A stretch of DNA of 64,000 nt, taken from Pseudopedobacter beijingensis (GTDB lineage Bacteria; Bacteroidota; Bacteroidia; Sphingobacteriales; Sphingobacteriaceae). Shown in pieces: positions 50,834-59,649 of this stretch (position 1 is its first letter; the number at the start of each line of letters is the position of its first letter). The notes beneath the pieces are model-generated. The model had not been told where the DNA came from. It did no database searches and saw only the letters and a list, made by a program, of their open reading frames with translations. The stretch is from NCBI RefSeq assembly GCF_042678145.1, contig NZ_JBHUDG010000012.1, forward strand, positions 185,881-249,880. The letters run 5' to 3'. Both the position numbers and the translations under genes were made by a program.

Positions 50834-51820
50834 ATGAAACAGAAACTCTATCAGCCTTTTGTATCTATGTCTTTTGATAATAACCGTTGCTTTTTAAGTG
50901 GCGAAAAGTTGGAGTCAACAGCAGAGAAAATGAATGTTTTTGGTGATTGGTTGATAGATAGATATCAGTTGAATGAGCGCCCGTTTAAGATGCTGGACGA
51001 GAGTATGCTAACCTATGCAGATATTTCTGTTCCCTGTTCTGATGCGGTGAAGGTACATTTCTCTGCTTTAGAGAAAACAATTGAAGAAGCATTTTTGGGC
51101 GGGTACGAAAAGGTGTGCAAGCTGGATGAATTCAAGCTTTTTCAGTGGACAGCAAAAACGGTGTACGGAATCATATTCAGGGAGATACAGGCTGCTATTG
51201 TATCGCAAAGCAGAAGCGGAGAAGGTTTTTATATGTCGCAGGGACTTATGCATAAATTCGGAAACCTGCATAATATGCTGCAATCAGTGAACTTGCCGGT
51301 GTATTTTGAAGATTTTAAACCCTGGAGCATATTTATCTGTCCGGTAGATAATCTGGAAAACGAATTCTCGTATCGGGATGAGATCAATACCATGACTTTC
51401 TCTTTAAGGATGAATGATTTCGGTATTATTCTTTGCTTGCAGGATAATGGGGTAAATAAAGTTTACCATCAGGATGTTTGGAACAAAGTAGAAGGGCAAA
51501 AGCTACACCCCATTCAGTTTGAAGAACTTTGCGGAAAGGTTTATTACTCTGCATACCTGTTTAACCGTTTGCCCGAATACCATATTATGCCAACACCGGA
51601 CGGAATATATTTAGAGGCGTCGCCATTGCGCGGTATGAGCTCCAAACCTTTATTTGATGATTGGCAGAACAAAACCTATGGACAGGTACTGGAGAACTTC
51701 TGGAAAAAATGGGGTTTTCTGTTATTGGAAATTATTAAAAACCCGGAAAAGCCCGTAAGCTACCTGTTTGATGATAATGGTGATTTTGTGCTTGCCAATA
51801 GTATTACTCTGGAGAGATAG
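50834..51820 (+). CDS. Conserved protein of unknown function
   Basis: The 328-residue cytoplasmic protein begins MKQKLYQPFVSMSFDNNRCF. No domain was recognised. Visible features are a C-F-L-S-G-E segment near residue 20, resembling the first half of an HNH-like knuckle without a second Cys pair, and several aromatic-rich helical stretches. The frame opens 36 codons upstream, but the -7 box and the motif pattern favour ATG 50834. Confidence 0.65.
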   Translation: MKQKLYQPFVSMSFDNNRCFLSGEKLESTAEKMNVFGDWLIDRYQLNERPFKMLDESMLTYADISVPCSDAVKVHFSALEKTIEEAFLGGYEKVCKLDEFKLFQWTAKTVYGIIFREIQAAIVSQSRSGEGFYMSQGLMHKFGNLHNMLQSVNLPVYFEDFKPWSIFICPVDNLENEFSYRDEINTMTFSLRMNDFGIILCLQDNGVNKVYHQDVWNKVEGQKLHPIQFEELCGKVYYSAYLFNRLPEYHIMPTPDGIYLEASPLRGMSSKPLFDDWQNKTYGQVLENFWKKWGFLLLEIIKNPEKPVSYLFDDNGDFVLANSITLER

Positions 51821-51880
51821 TTTGATCTGAATTTAAGAAATAGGTGCTTTTTATCAAAGAACTGTTTCAAAAACAAAAAC

Positions 51881-51966
51881 GATGTTATTGCAATGAGAAC
51901 AGCGAAGAGAAATCTTCTTCTGGAGTATTCCTGAAACAGATTCCTCGACTTTGCTCGGAATAACAA
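51881..51966. repeat. Intergenic repeat-like segment
   Basis: The segment reads like the common intergenic repeats of Bacteroidota (TTATTGCAATGAGAACAGCG ... ATTCCTCGACTTTGCTCGG). It has partly inverted GCAATGAG and CTCGG-type halves. Its nature was judged by style only. Confidence 0.35.
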
Positions 51967-51995
51967 ATTACACAGCCCCGTTGTATGTTTCCGCT

Positions 51996-52613
51996 CTAAA
52001 AAAACTGTCCTATCTCTCCCATAAAATGAGAAATAACCTGTGGATACAATAATATGGTTATCACAATACCAGCAATGGCACCAAAAAAGTGTGCGTCATG
52101 ATTAATTCCCTGACCGGGTAATTTACTCGCATAACTGCTGTAAGCCAGAAAAATAATCCCATATAAAATTGCCGGAATAGGAAGAGGAATAGGGAATACA
52201 ATTAAAGACGAAAACGGAAAAAACAGAATAGAGCTAAAAACCACGGCACAAACCGCTCCCGATGCTCCCAGGCTATGGTAGTTAAATTGGTTTTTATGTT
52301 TCTTAACGGATGGCAGATCGCACAGAATAAGACTGCCTATATACAATATACCAAACTGCCAGTGGCCAATAATTCTTTCCAGGTTAAAAGCGAAAAAATA
52401 AAATGAGAACATATTGAAGCCTAAATGCGCCCAATCTTTATGCACAAAACCACTAGTAACCAGTTGAAAAAGGTTTTTGCCACGGGATACAGAATAAGGG
52501 TGCAACATTAATTTGCCCAGAGCACTGGGTTTGTTAAAAGCATAAATACTTAAAATAATAGTGGCTGCAAATATAATAGAGGCTACCGGAGCCGAATTTA
52601 ATATAGATAACAT
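51996..52613 (-). CDS. Rhomboid-family intramembrane serine protease
   Basis: The 205-residue protein has six hydrophobic helices with H-L-G-F-N-M-F-S in helix 2, the catalytic Ser118 in G-A-S-G-A and His175 in N-H-D-A-H-F-F-G. It cleaves membrane protein segments. It starts ten bases after the polA stop on the same strand and is probably cotranscribed. Confidence 0.88.
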   Translation of the reverse strand: MLSILNSAPVASIIFAATIILSIYAFNKPSALGKLMLHPYSVSRGKNLFQLVTSGFVHKDWAHLGFNMFSFYFFAFNLERIIGHWQFGILYIGSLILCDLPSVKKHKNQFNYHSLGASGAVCAVVFSSILFFPFSSLIVFPIPLPIPAILYGIIFLAYSSYASKLPGQGINHDAHFFGAIAGIVITILLYPQVISHFMGEIGQFF

Positions 52614-52623
52614 AGATTTAAGT

Positions 52624-55419
52624 TTAATGAGCTTCTAACCAATTTTTACCTTCGCCAATTTCAACAACAATAGGAACAGAGGTTTTGATGGCATTTTTCA
52701 TTCTATCCAGAATAATTTCTTTGACCGCCTCTTTTTCTGTAATCAATACATCAAAAACCAACTCATCATGTACCTGCATCGTCATTTTAGATTGTAGTTT
52801 TTTAGCCGTCATATCTTTGTGGATATTCAGCATAGCAATCTTAATCATATCTGCTGCAGAACCCTGGATGGGGGCATTAATGGCATTTCGTTCAGCAAAA
52901 CCTCGTACTGTTGCATTTGCCGAGTTGATGTCCCGTAAATATCTTCTGCGGCCCATAATGGTTTCCACATAGCCATTTTCACGGGCAAAGTTCATCGTGT
53001 CCGACATGTAATCTTTAATGCCCTTATATTGCTCGAAATAGTTTTCGATGATTTCTGCCGCTTCTTTTCTTGGAATACCCAGATTTTGCGATAATCCAAA
53101 TGCAGATTGTCCGTAAATAATACCAAAGTTTACAGCCTTTGCATTTCTACGCTGATCTGATGTAACCTCTTTAATATCTAAGCCATAAACTTTTGCGGCA
53201 GTGGCGGTATGAATATCTAAGCCCTTAGAAAATGCGTCCAGCATGTTTTCGTCCTTGCTGATTTCAGCTATAATGCGAAGTTCTATCTGAGAGTAATCCG
53301 CAGAAAGCAAAATATGGCGCTCATCTCTGGGGATAAATGCTTTTCTTACTTCCCGTCCTTTTTCTGTGCGGATTGGAATATTCTGCAGGTTAGGGTTGTT
53401 AGAGCTTAAACGGCCTGTGGCTGCCACAGCCTGATTGTAGGAGGTGTGTACCCTTCCGGTTTTTGAATTGATTAATTGCGGAAGCGCATCAACATAGGTG
53501 GATTTTAGTTTTTGCAATTGTCTAAAATCCAGAATGTCTTTAACAATGTCCGATTTATTGGCTAAAGCCAGTAATACATCTTCTCCTGTCTGGTACTGAC
53601 CGGTTTTAGTTTTTTTAGCTTTGGGGTCTAGTTTTAATTTATCGAATAAGACTTCTCCCAGTTGTTTAGGAGAGGCAATATTAAACTTTACGCCTGCTTT
53701 TTCGTGTACCGTAGCTTCTAATGCAGCAATGTCTTTTTCCAGTTCTTTAGAAAACTCCTGTAGTTGGTTAGTGTCTATTTTTACCCCTTCTTTTTCCATA
53801 TCGCCCAACACGTAAATTAAAGGGTTTTCCATTTCTCTGGCTAGCTTGTCGGCCTTGGCCTCTACCAGCATGGGTTCGAACACCTGTTGCAGCTGTAAGG
53901 TGATATCAGCATCCTCAGAAGCGTAATCTTTTACTTTTCCCACCTCTACCTCACGCATATTGAGCTGGTTTTTACCCTTTTTACCAATCAATTCGGTAAT
54001 GGAAACCGGTATATAACCCAGATAATTTTCCGATAGAACGTCCATATTGTGTCTGGTATCCGGATCAAGCAGGTAATGCGCAATCATGGTATCAAAAAAC
54101 TCTCCTTTAAGATCAATTCCATACCATTTTAATACAATAAAATCATATTTCAGATTCTGTCCTACCTTGCGTATTTTTTCATTCTCCAGAAAAGGACGTA
54201 AGATTTCCAGGTATTCCTGAGCTTCTTTTCTGTCTTGCGGCAGGTTAACATAATAGGCATCTCCGGCTTTATAGGCAAAAGAAAGTCCTACCAGTTCCGC
54301 TTCGTTGGCATCCAGCCCGGTAGTTTCTGTATCCATAGATACAGAATCCTGAAGGATAAGCTCGGCTACCAGTTTCTCCAAAGCAGCTTTATCGTCTATT
54401 AAAACATAGTTATGCGGGGTGTTGGTAATGTCTTTTCCCGGAGCTATTTCTTGTACTACCGATGGTTTTAATACCGGTTGGTTGCTTTCAGAGATACTGC
54501 CAAAAAGATCCATCTGACCGCTTGTAGGTCTGGCATCGGCCACATTGAAAGATTCGCCAAATACCCGTTTGCCTAAAGTTCTGAACTCTAATTCTGCAAA
54601 CAGCGGTTCAAGCATTTCGCGGCTGGGTTCTTTAATCAGGAAATCCTCTTCATGAAATTCTACAGGAGCATCCAGTAATATAGTCGCTAAACGCTTAGAT
54701 AATATTCCCTGTTCTGCAAAATTCTCTACGTTTTCTCTTTGTTTTCCTTTTAACTGGTCACTGTTGGCAATAATTTCTTCTACAGAGCCAAACTGTTTGA
54801 TTAAGGCTTTAGCCGTTTTTTCTCCAATTCCGGGAATTCCGGGAATATTGTCCACCGCATCTCCCCATAAACCTAAAATATCTATAACCTGGTGCACATG
54901 TTCTATTTCCCATTTTTCCAAAACTTCCTTTACTCCTAGAATCTCCATATCGTTGCCCATTCTGGCAGGTTTATAGATAAAAATATTCTCAGATACCAAC
55001 TGGGCAAAGTCCTTATCAGGGGTCATACAATAAACAGTATATCCCTCTTTTTCCGCTTGTTTTGCCAGGGTTCCAATAACATCATCAGCCTCGTAACCAT
55101 CTGAGGTAATTACAGGAATATTAAACCCTTCGATGAGTTTTTTTACATAAGGCAAGGCAAGAGAGAGGTCTTCCGGCATGGCTTGTCGGTTAGCCTTATA
55201 GGCCTCAAAATCCGTATGTCTTTCTGTGGGTGCTGCGGTGTCAAAAACAACAGCCATGTGTGTAGGGTGCTCTTTCTTTAATACCTCCAGCAAAGTGTTG
55301 GTAAAACCCATCACTGCAGATGTATTAATACCTGTTGACGTGAATCTTGGGTTTTTGCTTAATGCGAAATGAGCTCTGTAAATTAAAGCCATTCCGTCTA
55401 AAAGAAAGAGTTTTTTCAT
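52624..55419 (-). CDS. polA: DNA polymerase I
   Basis: The 931-residue protein has all three domains: N-terminal 5'-3' exonuclease (L-L-D-G-M-A-L-I-Y-R, G-Y-E-A-D-D-V-I-G-T-L), a 3'-5' exonuclease with intact D-T-E-T-T-G and related sites, and a polymerase with S-A-D-Y-S-Q-I-E-L-R, the O-helix R-R-N-A-K-A-V-N-F-G-I-I-Y-G and Q-V-H-D-E-L-V. The start M-K-K-L-F is preferred over a GTG six codons upstream. Confidence 0.97.
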   Translation of the reverse strand: MKKLFLLDGMALIYRAHFALSKNPRFTSTGINTSAVMGFTNTLLEVLKKEHPTHMAVVFDTAAPTERHTDFEAYKANRQAMPEDLSLALPYVKKLIEGFNIPVITSDGYEADDVIGTLAKQAEKEGYTVYCMTPDKDFAQLVSENIFIYKPARMGNDMEILGVKEVLEKWEIEHVHQVIDILGLWGDAVDNIPGIPGIGEKTAKALIKQFGSVEEIIANSDQLKGKQRENVENFAEQGILSKRLATILLDAPVEFHEEDFLIKEPSREMLEPLFAELEFRTLGKRVFGESFNVADARPTSGQMDLFGSISESNQPVLKPSVVQEIAPGKDITNTPHNYVLIDDKAALEKLVAELILQDSVSMDTETTGLDANEAELVGLSFAYKAGDAYYVNLPQDRKEAQEYLEILRPFLENEKIRKVGQNLKYDFIVLKWYGIDLKGEFFDTMIAHYLLDPDTRHNMDVLSENYLGYIPVSITELIGKKGKNQLNMREVEVGKVKDYASEDADITLQLQQVFEPMLVEAKADKLAREMENPLIYVLGDMEKEGVKIDTNQLQEFSKELEKDIAALEATVHEKAGVKFNIASPKQLGEVLFDKLKLDPKAKKTKTGQYQTGEDVLLALANKSDIVKDILDFRQLQKLKSTYVDALPQLINSKTGRVHTSYNQAVAATGRLSSNNPNLQNIPIRTEKGREVRKAFIPRDERHILLSADYSQIELRIIAEISKDENMLDAFSKGLDIHTATAAKVYGLDIKEVTSDQRRNAKAVNFGIIYGQSAFGLSQNLGIPRKEAAEIIENYFEQYKGIKDYMSDTMNFARENGYVETIMGRRRYLRDINSANATVRGFAERNAINAPIQGSAADMIKIAMLNIHKDMTAKKLQSKMTMQVHDELVFDVLITEKEAVKEIILDRMKNAIKTSVPIVVEIGEGKNWLEAH

Positions 55420-55460
55420 GTTCTGTTCATTTGACACATTGCTAAAACAGCAATGGATTC

Positions 55461-55468
55461 CAAATTTA
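55461..55468 (-). promoter_or_regulatory. -7 box of polA
   Basis: TAAATTTG on the minus strand, about 40 bp before the polA ATG. No good -33 TTTG was seen. Confidence 0.4.
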
Positions 55469-55516
55469 AAAAAATTGTGGTGGGGGAGGACTGTTTTTAT
55501 TGATTTTTTACAAGAC

Positions 55517-55666
55517 TTAGTAGGGTAAAATATAACTAAGTGTATGAGTTGACTCCCGATTTAATTTATCCGTAAAGTAGCCTTCCTCAAATTTTAGGGT
55601 AAGGTACCATTCTGTAGCCAGACAAATAGCAGATAGCTTATATGTTTTTCCGGTATGATTCGGTAT
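55517..55666 (-). pseudogene. Remnant of an unknown protein
   Basis: On the minus strand 49 sense codons read I-P-N-H-T-G-K-T-Y-K-L-S, then AICLATEWYLTLKFEEGYFT and D-K-L-N-R-E-S before a stop. There is no start codon; the upstream codon is a stop. The composition is protein-like. The family was not recognised. Confidence 0.4.
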
Positions 55667-55681
55667 TTACACCGGGGTGAG

Positions 55682-55712
55682 TCCACGTTTTTGCATAAAA
55701 ACGTGGATTTTT
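55682..55712. terminator. Strong hairpin with T-rich tail
   Basis: TCCACGTTTTT pairs with AAAAACGTGGA around GCAT, followed by five T. No complete gene ends close by; it may end a transcript that came from a lost gene. The rest of 55420-56103 shows only the remnant at 55517-55666 and a repeat at its end. Confidence 0.55.
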
Positions 55713-55890
55713 AGCGGAGATGTAGAACTATTATTTTAAATTAAGCCGGTAATTGTTTGCTATCATTCTTTAATGTGTCTTTATGTATGGGTAAGGCATT
55801 TTAATCGAACGAGCAAAAGGGAGAGCTTTTGCTTTTACAAAGATACCCGTAAAACGCCGAGACAATTGAGTGGTTATAAAGGGAAAAAAC

Positions 55891-55944
55891 TGTTTTAATT
55901 TTTCTGTTTGTTTTGACTAGGTGATACAATAACTTTTTTAATTA
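55891..55944. repeat. Direct repeat D, left copy flanking the toxin-antitoxin pair
   Basis: TGTTTTAATTTTTCTGT begins both this segment and 56738-56793, and the similarity continues through TTGA-x-TAG and CAATAA-x-TTTTTT, with weaker similarity for some 40 bases beyond. The two copies enclose the toxin-antitoxin genes. Confidence 0.65.
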
Positions 55945-56103
55945 TTTGAGTGGTTTCTTGATTTGCTTACTCAATAGTCTGGAAATCGTACCTTGAGATT
56001 ATTAGACTAGTATGTTGCCTGTTATATTGTACATCCTGGTTTCTCCACAAATAAAAATAAAAAATGTAAATTTGATAATATAAAATCCTTAAAATAATAA
56101 ATA

Positions 56104-56337
56104 ATGGACATTGATATATCGGAGAAAAAAATAGAATTAATTCAATGGCTCTCTACAGTAGAAGATGCAACTATTATTGATAAGTTGATGAGGTTAAGAC
56201 AAGAGGAAACAACAGATTGGTGGGGTTCTGTTTCTAAAGATGAGCAGGAATCTATTGAAAAAGGAGTTGCTGATGCCAATAACAAAAATTTAAAGCCACA
56301 TTCATCCGCTAGAGAATTATATGAAAAATGGTTATAA
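56104..56337 (+). CDS. Antitoxin of a RelE/ParE-type pair
   Basis: The 77-residue acidic protein has the pattern of small addiction-module antitoxins: an N-terminal helix I-D-I-S-E-K-K-I-E-L-I-Q-W-L, then D-W-W-G-S-V-S-K-D-E-Q-E-S-I-E-K-G and a C-terminal S-A-R-E-L-Y-E-K-W-L. It overlaps the toxin by 17 bases, supporting coupled translation. It would bind and neutralise the toxin and repress the operon. Confidence 0.82.
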   Translation: MDIDISEKKIELIQWLSTVEDATIIDKLMRLRQEETTDWWGSVSKDEQESIEKGVADANNKNLKPHSSARELYEKWL

Positions 56338-56620
56338 GATTCTATGGACCGAAAATGCGTTAAAAGAACTTGCCCTAACCATTAAATACCTAGAGCAAAA
56401 TTTTACTGAGAAAGAAATAAAAAAGCTCGCACAAAAGATTGAAAATGTAGTAAAATTAATTTCTCAAAATCCAAAACTATTTCCAAAGTCCGATAAAAAG
56501 AATATTTACAGACTGGTAATCTTGAAATACAATACGCTTTATTATAGAGTTAACGAAACTGATATTGAAATACTATCTTTCTTTTCAAATAGACAAAATC
56601 CGAAAAAGAAGAAACTGTAA
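56321..56620 (+). CDS. RelE/ParE-family toxin
   Basis: The 99-residue basic protein has the RelE/ParE start Y-K-I-L-W-T-E-N-A-L-K-E-L, a long helix, and the end Y-R-L-V-I-L-K-Y-N-T-L-Y-Y-R-V-N followed by I-E-I-L-S-F-F-S-N-R-Q-N-P. The conserved R-Q-N-P near the C-terminus fits ParE-type toxins. Whether it acts on ribosomes or gyrase is not shown by sequence. Confidence 0.86.
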   Translation: MKNGYKILWTENALKELALTIKYLEQNFTEKEIKKLAQKIENVVKLISQNPKLFPKSDKKNIYRLVILKYNTLYYRVNETDIEILSFFSNRQNPKKKKL

Positions 56621-56737
56621 GTAGGGTCCACTTTATCATAAAAGGATACTTTTTAACCAAAAGAAACACGCATGAAAGTGGAAATTGTGTATATCTGCAT
56701 GGTCTCCATTCGATAAGATAACCCTTTTCCTAATTCA

Positions 56738-56793
56738 TGTTTTAATTTTTCTGTCTGGGTTGATTTAGTAGCACAATAATTTTTTATAATAGA
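56738..56793. repeat. Direct repeat D, right copy flanking the toxin-antitoxin pair
   Basis: Partner of 55891-55944. In the minus sense both copies end in a short frame with Q-x-x-Q-K-N and a stop, so the repeat might derive from the tail of a coding sequence; this is weak. The rest of 56621-57350 holds no gene. Confidence 0.6.
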
Positions 56794-57018
56794 TCTGTTG
56801 TTTGATTGGGTAATCAAATTAATCTGAAACCCCGTATTTGCTCTTTGTTAAAATAGGCAGTCTCATCAGTGGCAGCTTTTTTCTGGGTAATAAAAGAACA
56901 TTTCGATTTCAATGTGACAACCTCTCATGACCTCAATTAGATTATTATTGTGTCGTTTGAATGGTCTTGAGTGAGCTTGCTTCGTTGTTTCTTTCCGATA
57001 AATAGGAACAGGCTCTCT

Positions 57019-57085
57019 CAAAGACGCTCTTATTATTTGTTATTACGATCCTGCGAAGTAATCTCTATAAGGTAATAATAAACAT
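57019..57085. repeat. Direct repeat C, copy 1
   Basis: CAAAGACGCTCTTA-x-T, then TTTGTTATTACGATCCTGCG and AAGTAA-x-CT-x-TATAAGG, match 57257-57321 closely. The copies are 238 bp apart, head to tail. Between them lie phrases common in Bacteroidota intergenic repeats (CACATTGAGCCCGTCGAAAT). Confidence 0.8.
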
Positions 57086-57256
57086 CTTACGTTCCGGGGA
57101 TGAAGCTAGGAGTATTATAGTTAGTTTCTTTAGGTCACATTGAGCCCGTCGAAATGTAGTACGCCGGGTCAATAAAGTATAATAGCTGCTTGTTTATCAT
57201 TCATCCTTAAACATTCAATATGGAATAACGTTTAATAGATTGCTTCACTCCGTTCG

Positions 57257-57321
57257 CAAAGACGCTCTTACTGTTTGTTATTACGATCCTGCGAAGTAAA
57301 CTATATAAGGAAATGATAAAA
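57257..57321. repeat. Direct repeat C, copy 2
   Basis: Partner of 57019-57085, ending 30 bp before the next gene end. No ORF or strong hairpin is associated with it. Confidence 0.8.
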
Positions 57322-57350
57322 ATCACTCCTTTTGAATTCGAACTATTAAG

Positions 57351-58481
57351 TTAATACCTGTTATAAAAACCATTAATAGCATTTACCGTCTGAGAATAAA
57401 TAGGTTTAGTAAATTCCAGAAACAAAGTTTGAGGCGGCGGCGGCATTACCTCTTTTTTACGGCACATAGCCAATTGTTCCTTAGATAAAGCTCTTTCATC
57501 TCCCGTGTAAGCTGCCCATGAATCTTGCCATACAAAAGTCCCCGGCATTTTTTGTTGATGCAAAGGTCGGTTGGTGCGGGCATCAATAATAGACATGTCC
57601 AACAAACCACCGGAGCTGATAGATTTGTCGAATATCGACAACCTGGCTTTAACGGTACTGTAAACCGGTCTTTTTTGATCGGTATAACCTACCAGTACAT
57701 TTTCTTTTTTGATTTCCTCTACACGTTCTTTAACATAAGTCTGACCGACTACAAAATCGTCAAAACTTAAATACATCAGGTGGTCTGCCTGTACTTTTTG
57801 CCGTTTGGCATCTTCCGGGCGAAAGAACATAACAAAGTTTTTGGTTTCGTAATTTGCCATAAATCCGTCTAGTTGCGACTGAAAATAATCGTTAGAAAGC
57901 TTATAAAGGTTAGAGTTAACCTGTACCGGATAAACCACTACTTTTATGGCAGCGGCATAATAGGCTTCGTCCAGTTTGGTTCTTACATCCTTATATTTAG
58001 GGATAAAATAATCGGCCAGTTCATAATATCTGTACGCCACTTTTGCAGATTCTCTGTTTCTTTCAAGCATTAATTTATTGGCGGCAACATAACGTTCTTC
58101 TGCCGCTTTGTAGCGGGCATCGTTCAGTTCGGTATCGTAAAATCGCGGTCTCCCCACCGTATTCATACAGCTGGGGCAAGATTCCAGGCTAGCGCCAATA
58201 TTGTTCAAATCCTCATAATTATAAACCACTTCGTCCCATTTAAAAGGGGTTATAGCCAGTTTGGCCTGTTCTATTTTACGTAAATGATTTTGCACCGCAA
58301 GGTCATAAGAGGCTGTTAGCGTATGTTTGGCCTTGGCATGGGTAGGGTTGCTTTTAAGTCTTTTTACAGCGGTATAAAAGGCATTATCATAATCACCCTT
58401 TTCTAACATTTTTGTGCCGCTGCTACAGGCATGCAGTATCAGAACAAATATTGACAGTAAAATTAGTTGGTTTCCTCTCAT
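57351..58481 (-). CDS. TPR-like lipoprotein of unknown function
   Basis: The 376-residue protein has a lipoprotein signal (L-I-L-H-A-C at about residue 19). The N-terminal part has G-D-Y-D-N-A-F-Y-T-A-V-K-R-L-K-S-N, a TPR-like pair, then a C-P-S-C pair at about residue 103. The C-terminal half has an S-I-I-D-A-R-T-N-R-P-L segment. The function is unknown. It is divergent from the dipeptide epimerase gene. Confidence 0.7.
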   Translation of the reverse strand: MRGNQLILLSIFVLILHACSSGTKMLEKGDYDNAFYTAVKRLKSNPTHAKAKHTLTASYDLAVQNHLRKIEQAKLAITPFKWDEVVYNYEDLNNIGASLESCPSCMNTVGRPRFYDTELNDARYKAAEERYVAANKLMLERNRESAKVAYRYYELADYFIPKYKDVRTKLDEAYYAAAIKVVVYPVQVNSNLYKLSNDYFQSQLDGFMANYETKNFVMFFRPEDAKRQKVQADHLMYLSFDDFVVGQTYVKERVEEIKKENVLVGYTDQKRPVYSTVKARLSIFDKSISSGGLLDMSIIDARTNRPLHQQKMPGTFVWQDSWAAYTGDERALSKEQLAMCRKKEVMPPPPQTLFLEFTKPIYSQTVNAINGFYNRY

Positions 58482-58526
58482 AGAAGATGTAGTTTTTAAT
58501 ATCTTTACTTTACTGGACGAATTTAC

Positions 58527-59546
58527 ATGAAGATAAGTTACGATTTACTAAATCTCGAATTAAAATTTCCATTTACTATTGCTCGCTATTCCAGAACCAG
58601 TACTCCGATACTCCTGCTGCGATTAAATTACAATGGCGTGGAAGGGATAGGCGAAGCCTCTATGGTACCCTACATGGGCGAAAGTTTCCAGACAGCAACG
58701 TCTTTTCTGAAAAAAGTGGATTTTGGAAGATTTACCTACCCGTTTAATATGGCGGAAATTGTGAGCTATCTGGACAGTCTGGAGGCGGGTTTGCCTGCCA
58801 TAAAAGCGGCAATAGACATAGCTTTGTATGATATTACGGGAAAAATAGAAAGAAAATCCTGTTACCAACTATTTCATGCAGATGCACAAAAAATGCCTTT
58901 AACTACCTATACCGTAGGGATAGACACGCCACAGGTTATTGTAGAAAAAGTGGAGGACGCCCTGGCGAATGGTTTTCAGCTCATCAAAATAAAAATAGGC
59001 AGAGATAGCGACAGGCTTTTGATAGACACCATCCGGTCGGTGACCAATTTACCTTTGTATGTAGATGCCAATCAGGGGTGGGATGATAAAGTTAAAGGGG
59101 TCGAAATGACACATTGGCTACAAGAACAGGGCGTGATGTTGATAGAACAGCCTATGGATAAATCGGATGTTGAAGGCAATGCTTATATTACAGAACATAG
59201 TCCTATCCCCATTATAGGTGATGAAGCGGTACAACGACTGGTGGATGTTGAGCGGGTAAAAGGAGTGTACCATGGGATTAATGTAAAGCTGATGAAGTCT
59301 GCCGGCATGTACGAGGCTTTTCAAATGATGCAACAGGCGAAGAGTATGGGCATGAAGCTGATGATTGGTTGCATGAGCGAAACCAGCGCAGCTACACTGG
59401 CGGGGGCAAGTTTGGCTCCGCTTTGTGATTTTGCCGATTTAGACGGGCCGTTTCTGACGACCAATAATCCTTTTAAAAAACCGGAGTTTAAAGACGGCAG
59501 GTATGTTTTAAGCGAAAGACCCGGATTAGGAATTGAAAGGGAGTAA
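58527..59546 (+). CDS. Dipeptide epimerase (enolase superfamily, L-Ala-D/L-Glu epimerase-like)
   Basis: The 339-residue enolase-superfamily protein has the K-I-K-I-G catalytic Lys motif, Y-V-D-A-N-Q-G-W-D, I-E-Q-P, G-D-E-A-V metal ligands, and the opposite Lys in N-V-K-L-M-K-S-A-G. This K-x-K plus Lys set is that of dipeptide epimerases, which act on L-Ala-D-Glu from recycled peptidoglycan. The nearby family-3 glycosidase would also serve peptidoglycan turnover. Confidence 0.88.
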   Translation: MKISYDLLNLELKFPFTIARYSRTSTPILLLRLNYNGVEGIGEASMVPYMGESFQTATSFLKKVDFGRFTYPFNMAEIVSYLDSLEAGLPAIKAAIDIALYDITGKIERKSCYQLFHADAQKMPLTTYTVGIDTPQVIVEKVEDALANGFQLIKIKIGRDSDRLLIDTIRSVTNLPLYVDANQGWDDKVKGVEMTHWLQEQGVMLIEQPMDKSDVEGNAYITEHSPIPIIGDEAVQRLVDVERVKGVYHGINVKLMKSAGMYEAFQMMQQAKSMGMKLMIGCMSETSAATLAGASLAPLCDFADLDGPFLTTNNPFKKPEFKDGRYVLSERPGLGIERE

Positions 59547-59573
59547 CTCTTTGATTTTGGTCTCTTAAATTTC

Positions 59574-59606
59574 TTTGTACTTTAAAATTTAATAAGCGTA
59601 ACTTTG
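59574..59606 (+). promoter_or_regulatory. Promoter of gltX
   Basis: TTTG (59574-59577), a 21-nt spacer and TAACTTTG (59599-59606) match the Bacteroidota consensus. A leader of about 40 nt precedes the ATG. Confidence 0.7.
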
Positions 59607-59649
59607 CACCTCCAAAGCCGTAAGGCTTTTTTAACCTTTCAGAATTACG

